This document shows positions 55,593 to 64,000 of a DNA stretch of 64,000 bases, piece after piece. Numbering within the stretch: the first letter of the stretch is position 1; each line of letters opens with the position of its first letter. Both the position numbers and the translations under genes were made by a program. The notes beneath the pieces were generated by a model. The model searched no databases. It was not told where the DNA came from and worked only from the letters and a program-made list of their open reading frames with translations. This stretch comes from Turnera subulata. Its lineage: Eukaryota; Streptophyta; Magnoliopsida; Malpighiales; Passifloraceae. The stretch lies in the NCBI GenBank assembly GCA_028386065.3, contig JAKUCV010000147.1:9661-73660 (forward strand), read 5' to 3'.

Positions 55593-57092
55593 GCTATTAC
55601 GGGTCCAGACTCTGAGAAATGCCTTGAAGCCATGAATTCTGAGATGGAATCTATGTATGAAAATAAGGTTGGACTTTGGTTGATCCACTTGAAGGGGGTT
55701 AAGCCCATTGGGTGCAAATGGATCTATAAGAAGAAAACTGACATGGATGGTAATGTAGTTACCTTTAATGGGCGATTGGTCGCAAAAGGTTTAAAACAAG
55801 TTCATGGTGTTGACTATGATGAAACTTTTTCACCAGTTGCCATGGTTAAATCCATCCGAATTCTTTTGGCCATAGCTACATACCATGATTAAATCTGGCA
55901 GATGGATGTCAAAACTATTTTCCTTAATAGTAATCTCTTAGAGGATGTGTATATGACACAACCTGAAGGTTTTGTCACTCCAGAAAGTGCTGGGAAAGTA
56001 TGCACATTGCAGAGATCCATTTATGGATTGAAGCAAGCTTCTCGAAGTTGGAATCTTCATTTTGATGAAGTAATCAAATAATTTGATTTCATCAAAAATG
56101 AAGATGAGCCATGTGTTTACAAGAAGGTTAGTGGGAGCACTGTTTTCTTCTTGCTATCATACGTGGATGACATTCTACTCATTGGGAATGGTGTTCCATC
56201 ACCACAGTCCGTAAAGACTTTGTTAAAGAAAAATTTCTCAATGAAGGACTTAGGTGAAGCTGCCTATGTGTTAGGTATAAAGATCTATTGGGATAAATCT
56301 AAAAGGCTTCTTGGCCTAAGTCAGAGTACATACATTGACAAAGTACTTAAAAGGTTTAGTATGCAAGATTCCAAGAAAGGATTTTTGCCCATGTCACATG
56401 GTATAACTCTCTTAAAGAATCATTGTCCTTGTACAACTAAGAAGAGAGAACGCAAGAGTAAGATCCCATATGCATCTGTAATAGGATCTATCGTGTATGC
56501 CATGTTGTGTACTCGGCCAAATGTCTAATATGCATTAAGTGTCACAAGTAGGTATCAAGCTGATCCCGGTGAGAGTCACTGGAAAGCTGTGAAGAACATC
56601 CAAAAGTACTTGAGAAGGACTAAGGATGCATTCCTTGTTTATGGAAGCGTTGATGAGCTTGTTGTAAAGGGTTACAGAGATGCTAGCTTCCAAACTGACA
56701 GGGATGATTTTAGACCGCAGTCAGGATATGTGTTTTGCCTTGGAGGTGGTGCTGTGAGCTGGAAAAATTTAAAGCAAGAAACAGTAGCCGATTCTACAAC
56801 TGAGGTTGAGTACATAGCTGCCTCTGAAGCGGAAAAAGAGGCTATTTGGATTAAGAAATTTGTAACTAAACTTGGTGTAGTTCCGAGCATTTCTAGTCCG
56901 ATTGAGCTCTATTGTGACAACAATGGAACAATCGCACAGGCTCAGGAACTGAGATATCACCAACGATCCAAACACATACTCCGACGCTATCATCTCGTTA
57001 GAGAGATTGTTGACAGAGGCGATGTGAGGATGTGCAGAGTGTCTTTTGAGAATAATGTTGCAGATCCGTTGACTAAGCCACTCACGCAATAG
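55593..57092 (+). pseudogene. C3 reverse transcriptase and RNase H
   Basis: RT: PIGCKWIYKKKTDMDGNVVTFNGRLVAKGLKQVHGVDYDETFSPVAM, QMDVKTIFLN, SIYGLKQASRSWN, YVDDILLIGN (catalytic YVDD intact), FSMKDLGEAAYVLGIKI and the PYASVIGSIVYAMLCTRPNV block. RNase H: YLRRTKDAFLVYG, GYRDASFQTDRDDFRPQSGYVFCLGGGAVSWK, TTEVEYIAASEAEKEAIW, NNVADPLTKPL, ending at a TAG. Breaks include TAA near 55890 and 56080 and TAA at 56525-56527. Confidence 0.88.
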
Positions 57093-57150
57093 AAGTATGA
57101 TGGTCATAGAAGATCCATTGGTATTAGATACATGGATGATTGGCTTTAGT

Positions 57151-57163
57151 GCAAGTGGGAGAT
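57151..57163 (+). other. C3 polypurine tract
   Basis: GCAAGTGGGAGAT immediately before the 3' LTR, identical to the tract of C1 at 2937-2949. Confidence 0.8.
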
Positions 57164-58572
57164 TGTTAGTGTAATGCCCAAAAACCAATCATTGGATGAT
57201 TATGTTATTTTAGAGTCATGATATTTGATTAAGGTTTTATTCCAATAAATGTGTTCGTTTATTCATTTATATCTGTGAAGATTGCTTGGACATATTTATA
57301 ACCCAAGAATATTTTATATTCTTAAAAGTCCCTAGTCGATTATTATTATGGACGGGTTGTAATAATAAATTAAGACTAGCGTATGTTGAGAATCATATGA
57401 GAAATGAGGTCTGCATACGGGTACAAGTTAGGGAACTTGTGTACTGGACCGACCCAACTTAAGCACACCACATGGATCACTACATGTTGTCATTGGTGGT
57501 TATAAGTGTTGTCCTTAGACCTGAGATCATCAAGGTTCCCAACATATGAGTCATGTGCTTCGATATTACTCTTGGTTACTCGTAGCTAGGTAGACATTAG
57601 AGTTATTGTTGGGCACATGATATAATATGTAGTGGGATTTGTTTGGTCAAGATGAAATTTGTCTAGCCCATGTAATGGGAAATATATCTGCTGGGCTCCT
57701 TGATAGAGTTTAACTCTGAAATGCATGGCCGTGCTCAAATTGATTGATATGGGATATCAATCAAATTTGTTTTGAATAGTTAACTCGGTTTCAAGAAACC
57801 ATAGATTAAACATATGCGAGAATGACATATTCCATGTCTCGTGTTTGATCTTGATATTATAAGACAAAGGGACAAAGACACAATAATGAGGCTTGTTGAA
57901 CTGGTATTAATCTTGTCACTTGGGTAACAATGATGTGTTGCTAGACACCGCTCATTGTTTATAATTGTAAATGTGATTTTATAATTATTGCCAACGTGAT
58001 TAGAGCCTATAGGGTCGCACACTTAGGACTTTTAATTTGAGCTATGAGTCCAAAAGAGTTTGGACAGGTTGTTGGATCAAGTTTTAGGTTATTAATAATA
58101 AGCCCATTAAGTTTATTATTAAGCCTAAAATATTACAGCCCAAATACGTTTAGGGTTAATCCAGCACACCCAGGGTTTTATGTCTCTATATATTTGTGAT
58201 ATGCTTTGTGATATGTGTGTGTGTTAGTTGCTTCACATCACAAAATTAGTAGACATAAAACCTTAGTTGTTCTCTCATTCTTAGAAACAGCTAACACTGT
58301 GAGAAGAGAGATTGTGAAGGCTCAATCCAGAGATTGTGTGATACCTTGGAGAAATCCTGGTGAGTGACAGTTCGTGTGGATACCTTGGAGAAATCGGATT
58401 CTTTGTCCGGTTTTAAACTGATTCAGCTCAACAGTTGAGTGAAAGAACTCGACCAAAACAAGTACTAAATCCCATCCATTCGATTTATCCCGTTTCACAT
58501 GGACCCTGTGATGGTTTCGGGATTTGATTCCGCTGCGTGTTAACTCCCTATTTGTGTACCCGATACCCTACA
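57164..58572 (+). repeat. C3 3' LTR
   Basis: 1,409 bp, same ends as the 5' LTR; followed by the duplication AAGAA. Includes a short extra duplication near 58335-58400 (GATACCTTGGAGAAATC occurs twice) that the 5' copy lacks. Confidence 0.92.
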
Positions 58573-58796
58573 AAGAAAAGAACAGAAAAAAGAGTTAGGC
58601 GTCAAAAGATGTTACCTGCTCCGCTACCATGTAGAGAATGAATTCAGGATGCCTTGTGTGAGGCTATCTGGTTGTATATATTGATATGTGAATTACAAAT
58701 AGTTAACTGTTACAAGACTTCTATTGACTTCTATTGACACTAGCAGATTGAGATACTAACTAACCATCTATTTAATCCTTATCTCTATTACTTTCA
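58573..58796 (-). mobile_element. C2m: 5' leader, primer site and 5' LTR
   Basis: Right-hand end of C2m. Leader remnant 58573-58614, primer site 58615-58629 (minus strand TGGTAGCGGAGCAGG) and a short LTR, 58630-58796. The LTR is 167 bp, opening TGTAGAGAATG and closing ATTACTTTCA on the plus strand. LTRs this short fit the Ale-type copia group suggested by the RT. From 58797 the sequence is F-box gene copy, so this is the host junction; the right duplication would be TGGAA. Confidence 0.78.
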
Positions 58797-59140
58797 TGGA
58801 AGATAGACGTCTCAAGAGCTGGCGTGACTATTACGGTTGTTTGCAACTGCCAAGTTGTCTCCCAGAATTCTGTGCCGCAAAAGAAGAAGAATTCAGTATA
58901 AGCGAAAAAGAAATTCCTTTTAGTGAGTGTTCCATTACTTTTACTATGAAATTTTCTTGGCGTCAACAGTGAATCATCCACAACCTCACCCTTATTGCGT
59001 TAGATCCATTGAAACCACTAAATTTCTCTATTTTTACTAGTTTTCTGGGCTCATTGTACAACTCACAAATAATTTATTCATGCATTTTATGTTTGTTTTC
59101 ATTGTCTTCTCATTCTTTTACTGTTGCATATGTTAGTTTC
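58797..59140 (+). pseudogene. F-box/DUF295 gene copy 1, 3' remnant
   Basis: Begins abruptly at the C2m LTR with EDRRLKSWRDYYGCLQLPSCL, matching the last 30 residues of the intact gene (EDGRLMSWCEYYGCLQLPSCL, from about 60556), then runs into 3' flank that matches 61790-62000 of copy 3 closely (ACTTTTACTATGAAATTTTCT, CACTAAATTTCT, CTAGTTTTCTGGG). The 5' part should lie left of the window, beyond the retrotransposon nest. The coding end differs from the intact gene: it continues EFCAAKEEEFSISEKEIPFSEC. Confidence 0.8.
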
Positions 59141-59321
59141 ACATAAAAAAAAAACCAAATTAATGCATAACTATCTTATTTAGGATTAGTTTTGGATTAT
59201 GAATAGGAATACTAATTATTGTCCCCTAAAGACAAGAACGATAATTATTAATTGACATATTATATAAAGTAATAAATGGTAAATAGGTTTTAAATTTGAA
59301 TAGAAAACCAAATTACTAAAT

Positions 59322-59355
59322 TATATATACTGCCTTAGAAAGTAAACCCTAAACC
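59322..59355 (+). promoter_or_regulatory. Probable core promoter of the F-box gene
   Basis: TATATATA at 59322-59329, about 70 bp before the ATG, and a telo-box AAACCCTAA at 59344-59352, just downstream. Both are common in plant promoters. Position only; no direct evidence of use. Confidence 0.5.
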
Positions 59356-59397
59356 TTATAAAAGAACCACCGCAAACCATAGAAGGTAGAAACCTCC

Positions 59398-60660
59398 ATG
59401 GCTCGCTCGTGGTCCGATCTTCCAATCGAACTCGCGGAGAAGATCGGTAGCTGCCTCCGAATCCAAAATAACTACGTGGACATCCTCCGTTTCCGGGCCG
59501 TTTGCAGCTCTTGGCGGCGATCTTCCCCACCTCTCCCTCCCATGATCCCATCCCTCAGCCTCCCTCCAATTGTCGTTCGTCGTTTCTCCGTTCCTGACAA
59601 GTCTTACCAGTATGAACTCAAAGAATTGGCTGTTTATTCCATCCAACCCGCTCGTCCTTCCGGCACCAGCACCGGCACCGGCACCACACCTTTGCTTTTG
59701 ACACCGTCCCTGAAATCGGCTGATGTGATGATACTCAGAGGATTGAACACTTCACTGCCTTCCGAACATAGGACAATGGTCTCTGACTTGCGGGATTTTA
59801 GTGTAAACGAGATGTCGTTTGCTTATTGCCTCGTGCCCACCGATGGTTCTGCACCAGTTGATCCATGTCAAGTCGCTGTTAGTTCAAGGATTCGTAATAT
59901 CGGTGATGGGTTTAAGGTGTTGGCCTTTGTAAAAACTCAAGCATTGGCTGTGTGGATGATGGGAGATGAAGGTTGGACTATTAATTGCTATAGCATTGGA
60001 TGTCCAAACTCTTTTCGCAGTGTTTCATACGTCAATGACAAACTTTATGCTTTGGATTGGAGCGATAGTATTGTAGTGATCGATCCAACCCAATCCCAAG
60101 GCAGGAAGATTATTGAAGTTGCTCCGGCACAGAGTGACGACACACTTTATGCTTCGGATTTGAACGATGATATTGAAGTGATCGTTACAACCCAACCCAC
60201 AGGCGAGGAGACTGTGGAAGTTGTTCAGGCAGAGAGTGACGAACATGGGGATGGGGATGTTGTGTTCCATTTTTTGGTGGAATCGTTGGGGGATATATTT
60301 CGATTGTGCCATTATCCAGAACATGGATTTGAAGTTGAGAAGTTGGATAATGAGGGCAGATTGGTTAAGCTATCTAGGGTTGAGCTGGAGGAACGCTTGT
60401 TTTTTGTAGGATCATATCATTCTTCGTTTTCGGTTATGGCTAATGATTTTCCTGAGTACAAGACCAACTGCATTCATTTTACAGCTCGTGATAGTAAAAC
60501 TTTTCGCCATTCTTATTGTCATCATTGTGGCTCCGGTAATATTCCGATCTTTGATGGGGAAGATGGTCGTCTCATGAGCTGGTGTGAATATTACGGTTGT
60601 TTGCAGCTTCCAAGTTGCCTCTCAAAAATGGGGACTAAGAAGAAGGAGAAACTCCATTAG
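59398..60660 (+). CDS. F-box protein, SKIP23-like, DUF295 (KIB1-4) domain
   Basis: Intact single-exon gene, 420 residues. F-box at about residues 4-45 (WSDLPIELAEKIGSCL, DILRFRAVCSSWR), the SKP1-binding module of SCF ubiquitin ligases. The remainder fits the DUF295/KIB1-4 beta-propeller-like domain that would bind the target: LRDFSVNEMSFAYCLV, VLAFVKTQALAVWMMGDEGWTI, FRSVSYVNDKLYALD, HFLVESLGDIFRLCHYPEHGFEVEKLD. The ATG context is good (CTCCATGGC). Odd points: residues 216-249 are tandemly repeated at 250-283, and the C-terminus is unusual (SYCHHCGSG, then a Lys-rich end KKKEKLH). Neighbouring copies are broken. Target unknown. Confidence 0.88.
   Translation: MARSWSDLPIELAEKIGSCLRIQNNYVDILRFRAVCSSWRRSSPPLPPMIPSLSLPPIVVRRFSVPDKSYQYELKELAVYSIQPARPSGTSTGTGTTPLLLTPSLKSADVMILRGLNTSLPSEHRTMVSDLRDFSVNEMSFAYCLVPTDGSAPVDPCQVAVSSRIRNIGDGFKVLAFVKTQALAVWMMGDEGWTINCYSIGCPNSFRSVSYVNDKLYALDWSDSIVVIDPTQSQGRKIIEVAPAQSDDTLYASDLNDDIEVIVTTQPTGEETVEVVQAESDEHGDGDVVFHFLVESLGDIFRLCHYPEHGFEVEKLDNEGRLVKLSRVELEERLFFVGSYHSSFSVMANDFPEYKTNCIHFTARDSKTFRHSYCHHCGSGNIPIFDGEDGRLMSWCEYYGCLQLPSCLSKMGTKKKEKLH
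60043..60246 (+). repeat. 102-bp in-frame tandem duplication within the F-box gene
   Basis: Two diverged copies, 60043-60144 and 60145-60246, each starting CTTTATGCTT and ending in a CAGAGTGACGA stretch. The 34-residue units read LYALDWSDSIVVIDPTQ... and LYASDLNDDIEVIVTTQ.... Confidence 0.85.
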
Positions 60661-61499
60661 TGAGTCAGTTTAACAAATATCATCACCCTTAATGCGTTAA
60701 GACTTAAGAGAGGTATCCATCGATCCACTAGTTTTTGTTTCTTTCTACTAGCTAGTTCTCTGGGTTTAATGTTCAACTCGCAAATCATTTAATAATGTAT
60801 TTTGTCTTTATGGATCTCTCTTTTCTTGGCAGATTAGTTGTTTGAAGCTTTGGTTTGCTCCTGTAGGGGTTATGCTGCCCATCCACATAGCATGTTCCAC
60901 TAAGACTTTGTGGGTTTTATTTATGATGTTTTACGTCCGAACTTCCAGTCTTAACAACTGAACATGAAAACTGTTTTGATACATACTCTACTTCAGTGGT
61001 TTTGGTTCTGTAGTGCTGGTCCAGACATATTGTGTCATATGGAATGCCAAATGCTTTCACCTCCGCTTGCATCTTAAATCAGAACATTACTCAACTCCAA
61101 AAGTTTGTCTAACATTATATTTTGTGATTGTCCTTCAACAGTATATTCATAATGCTCATCAACCTGGAATTGATGTAAGAAGTTGGCTTTCCTTCGACGC
61201 CTAATTTAGCTATCTTGGGTAACAACTGCAAGCTTGCAGTATTTAATGTCCCTGCTAGTTTTTGCTTTGGAAGCCTCATGAATAGAAGTAGGATAAAGAT
61301 GCCACTGGATGGAAAGGGGTGCTAGAAGTACAGTAAAGAGAATGACACAAAGAAATTCCTTTGGTTTAGTGTTGAGTACGGTTCCATTGTAAACTTGGCA
61401 TCCAAGTGTACCAGCTCCTTTCATTTTTTTTCATGAAACATGCTGGAGGAATGATTACTAGATATAGGCCATAAAGGCTATTCTCTAGGATATTAGAGG
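60661..61499 (+). other. Intergenic 3' flank of the F-box gene
   Basis: No gene seen. 60838-61080 matches 62684-62970 downstream (TTTGGTTTGCT, GGGATTATGCTGCCCATC, AACAACTGAACATGAAAACT, TGGTTTTGGTT), so the tandem duplication covered the 3' flank too. Small frames here (61013-61204, 61206-61424) lack domain signals. Confidence 0.65.
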
Positions 61500-62070
61500 A
61501 ATTGAAGTTATAAAATTGGATGAGAAGGAGGGCAGATGGGTTAAGCTAGGAGGCTTGGTTTTTGCAGGATTTCATCCTTCGCTTTTGCTTTCGGCTTTGT
61601 GATTTTCCTGAGTATAATGCCAATGGCTACCATTTGACTATTCCTTGTTGTGATCATTGCTGCTCCGGTATTAATATTCCCATCTAAGTTCTGGAAGATG
61701 CTCGTCTCAAGTGCTGGTGTGAATTTACGGTTGTTTGCAACTGCCAAGTTGGATCCCGAAAATCTATGCTGCAAGAAGAAATTCAGCAAAAGAGAAAAAA
61801 AAAAATCCTTTACTGAGTGTTCCTTTACTTTTACTATGAAATTTTCTAGGTGTCAACAGTGTGTCATCCACAATTATATCACTTGCGTTAGATCCATTGA
61901 ACCACTAAATTTCTGTATTTATACTAGTTTTCTGGGTTTAATGTGTAACTCGCAAACCATTTATTCACGCATTTTTTCTTTATGGTTTTCGTGGTCTTCT
62001 CATCCTTTTTCTGTTGCATGTCTGTTTCACGGAATTTCAATTGCTATACCCCAGCATGCGTTTTAGAGTA
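61500..62070 (+). pseudogene. F-box/DUF295 gene copy 3, 3' remnant
   Basis: Starts at about the codon for residue 315 of the intact protein: IEVIKLDEKEGRWVKLGGLVFAGFHPS, then frame breaks through the region equal to FPEYKTNCIHFT and the Cys/His block. It continues EDARLKCWCEFTVVCNCQVG at 61690-61750 and then into 3' flank shared with copy 1. The first 300 codons are missing. The open frame 61650-62066 mixes this remnant with flank and is not a gene. Confidence 0.78.
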
Positions 62071-63231
62071 GAACTTTGTTAGTTCTATTGCATATAGAAC
62101 TTAATCTCCTGATTTAGTTTTGGTCTTCTTGTGCAGAACTCTATATCAAAATGAAAATATTTTACCAAGTTCTTCTCTCAATCTGCCTTCAGGCATAAGC
62201 AGTACTGGTTTAGGTAAGCTGCCAAATACCCTGCCAGTGACAAATAAAAATTTTCTAATAACGTTATCAGGACAGCTAATTGGGCGCTTTGACAAGTGAT
62301 GTCTAGCTTGGAATTGGTGGGATTTTTATTCCCCTTTTTTTTTTTTTCTTTTTTGTGCAGTCCGCTAGTTTTCATAAACCAGCAAGCGGGACATTTGTCC
62401 AAGTCAGAAAAATCCTCATAGATGGTTTGCGGGGATGAACTAGTTGAGGAATACTGTTGGAAAGGACGACATTGTGTTTCTGGGTTATCTAATTGGGTAG
62501 GGTGTGGTTGCAAGTCATTTTGAAATTTTTTGTTGGTTTGGGTGTCAAGTGATTGGGGGGTGGTTGCTGGGTTGAATTAGATTGGGTGAAATTGAATTTT
62601 TGGTGGCTTGAGGTTTAATGAAATTGGGGTTCGAGGGGCCAATAGGAGAGAATGGTCTTGAGCCGATTAGATGTTAATTTCAAGCATTGGTTTGCTTCTG
62701 TCGGGATTATGCTGCCCATCGACAAGACAAGAATGACATATGGGGACAACAACATGTTATTCTCAGACTTTTGATGCTTTGATTTATGACTGTTTACAAT
62801 TTTGTGATGGTTAATGTCAAAACTTCTAATCTAAACAACTGAACATGAAAACTATTTGATATATATTCTACTTCACTGGTTTTGGTTGGGTACTGTTAGT
62901 CCTGAAATATTGTTTCATACGGAATGCTATATGTGTTCAACCTAGGGCTGCATCCTGTAGCTTAAAGTTTATAGGTATCATTGCATCTCTGTATAACAGG
63001 CCAGGTGAGCTAGATTCAACGAAATCCGCAGTGCCTTGAGAGTGAAGAAACTCAAAAAGAAAGCAATTTTTTCTCAACTGGTCCAGTGCATACTTAGATA
63101 TCAGAAGCGTGAATAAAAGGATAAAGGATCACTTTGGATTAAGTTCCTGTGTTCCCTTTCTGTGATGTAGATGCGAAAAATATAGCCTATGCGAGAAATC
63201 TATTAGGTTGGAAAACACAGAGTCACACTAG
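62071..63231 (+). other. Intergenic, partly duplicated flank
   Basis: 62071-62660 is single-copy in this window, with a T run at 62333-62350 and no gene signal. 62684-62970 repeats the F-box 3' flank (see 60838-61080). 62971-63231 shows nothing recognisable; the frame at 63149-63445 crosses into the LTR. Confidence 0.6.
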
Positions 63232-64000
63232 TGTAAGTATCCGGGCATGCAAACTGACAATTAAATGCAATAACATACGCAGCGAAAAACCAGATACACA
63301 TGGAGGATCCAAGTGTAGGGTAGCTAAACCGAATAATAATTTTTACGTACCTGAATCGGTTGAGGTCTTTCACCCACCTGTAGGGACGAATCAGCAAGAC
63401 CCGAACAGAAATTCCGCCCCTCTACAGTATCCACACGAACCGTGATAACTAGTTGGAATCGTCACACGATTACCAACCCAAGCACCCCCGAACTTATGTG
63501 TTAGCAACAGGTTGTGGTATTTTCTTCTTTCTCAAAGAAGGTGTGTATGGTCTGAAACTCACAAGAACTCTCAAGACACTCTCAAGGCTCAATCCTCTGA
63601 AAAATTTTCAGACTCAAAGTGATGAATCCCAAAGCATAATCAGATTATCTTAGTCTAATCCCACTCACAAAAGCAAGGGACAAAGTGGCCAACACCTTTG
63701 GCCAACATGATTAGCTTTTAGCTAATCATGTCTCCACTAACTCTTGGTGGGATTACACATCACATGGCACTAACTATGGTTCGATAATCAGACATTTAGT
63801 GAACCAAACCAGCACAAAACGACCCTGGTCCAACCACGGTCCAACCACACCTTGTCGAACCATGGTCCAACCACGGTTCAACCACCTGCTCGAATCAACG
63901 ATTCTAAGTGTGTGACCCTGTAGGAACTTGTAACGTCCGTTAATAATTGTAAACTTATTTACAATTACAAGCAAAGAGCGGCGTCTAGCAACACATCATT
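63232..64000 (-). repeat. R1: LTR of the C1 family, cut by the window end
   Basis: Reverse complement matches the second half of the C1 LTR (about 3685-4495) including the GGTTGGACC repeats. The LTR end TTACA lies at 63232-63236 (plus strand TGTAAGTATCC). No primer site follows it on the left, so it is either the 3' LTR of a minus-strand element extending to the right or a solo LTR. Confidence 0.8.

Larger units (their letters stand above)
50401..58572 (+). mobile_element. C3: Ty1/copia retrotransposon, complete structure
   Basis: Both LTRs, primer site, gag, protease, integrase, RT, RNase H and polypurine tract are present in copia order. A perfect target duplication AAGAA lies at 50396-50400 and 58573-58577. 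It inserted in the untranslated leader of C2m, 18 bp before the C2m gag ATG. By hand the first ~440 bp of the LTRs differ at about 4% of sites. True length is about 209 bp less than shown if the repeat around the N at 52945 is an assembly artefact. The polyprotein is broken by stops. Confidence 0.93.

Noticed and set aside
58797..62070. F-box fragments as a gene captured by the retroelement
   Set aside because: The fragment starts exactly at the C2m LTR outer end and continues into tandem host copies with shared flanks, so it is the insertion target.
2950..64000. C1 LTR and R1 LTR as the two ends of one giant element
   Set aside because: They are in opposite orientation and R1 lies beyond the host F-box genes.

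Overview
The window looks like a heterochromatic or gene-poor stretch of a flowering-plant nuclear genome. Evidence: plant-type LTR retrotransposons of both superfamilies nested in one another, LTR primer sites matching plant tRNA, and a single-exon plant F-box gene of the SKIP23/DUF295 (KIB1-4) type. I see no rRNA or tRNA genes, no bacterial-type operons and no CRISPR array. The species cannot be named from the sequence.

Layout. Positions 1-58796 can be read as one retrotransposon nest, all of it inside one short Ty1/copia element (here C2m, minus strand). C2m itself landed in a copy of the F-box gene. C2m is visible as three separated pieces: RT/RNase H at 12727-13665, gag-integrase-RT at 47745-50400, and leader, primer site and LTR at 58573-58796. 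Inserted in C2m are: G1, a chromodomain Ty3/gypsy element (4496-12726, minus), whose left LTR is in turn cut by copia C1 (1-4495, plus); a 34-kb block (13666-47744) flanked by the perfect 5-bp duplication GGTGT; and copia C3 (50401-58572, plus), flanked by the perfect duplication AAGAA.

The 34-kb block is built from three related non-autonomous Tat/Ogre-like elements: E1 (minus), E2 (plus, inside E1) and E3 (plus, inside E2). It also holds two lone LTR-like inserts: S2 (19420-21538, inside E1) and S1 (37107-39914, inside E2, duplication TAATC). E2 and E3 keep a primer site matching the 3' end of tRNA-Arg. E1 and E3 code for gag and an aspartic protease that ends in an acidic tail, but no element of the family carries reverse transcriptase or integrase. 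Each one has, on the opposite strand, a gene related to the plant mobile domain / DUF7745 group. These antisense genes have reading frames that run across GT-AG introns, and in E1 and E3 a TATA box lies about 70 bp before the ATG. The untranslated part before the 3' LTR is a hypervariable tandem-repeat zone rich in hairpins that share one fixed 9-base loop.

Right edge. 58797-63231 is host DNA: a broken F-box 3' end (58797-59140), an intact F-box gene (59398-60660) and another broken copy (61500-62070), with their 3' flanks duplicated as well. From 63232 to the window end there is an LTR of the C1 family on the minus strand.

Most retroelement genes are decayed by stops and frameshifts. The F-box gene is the only intact host gene I can support.
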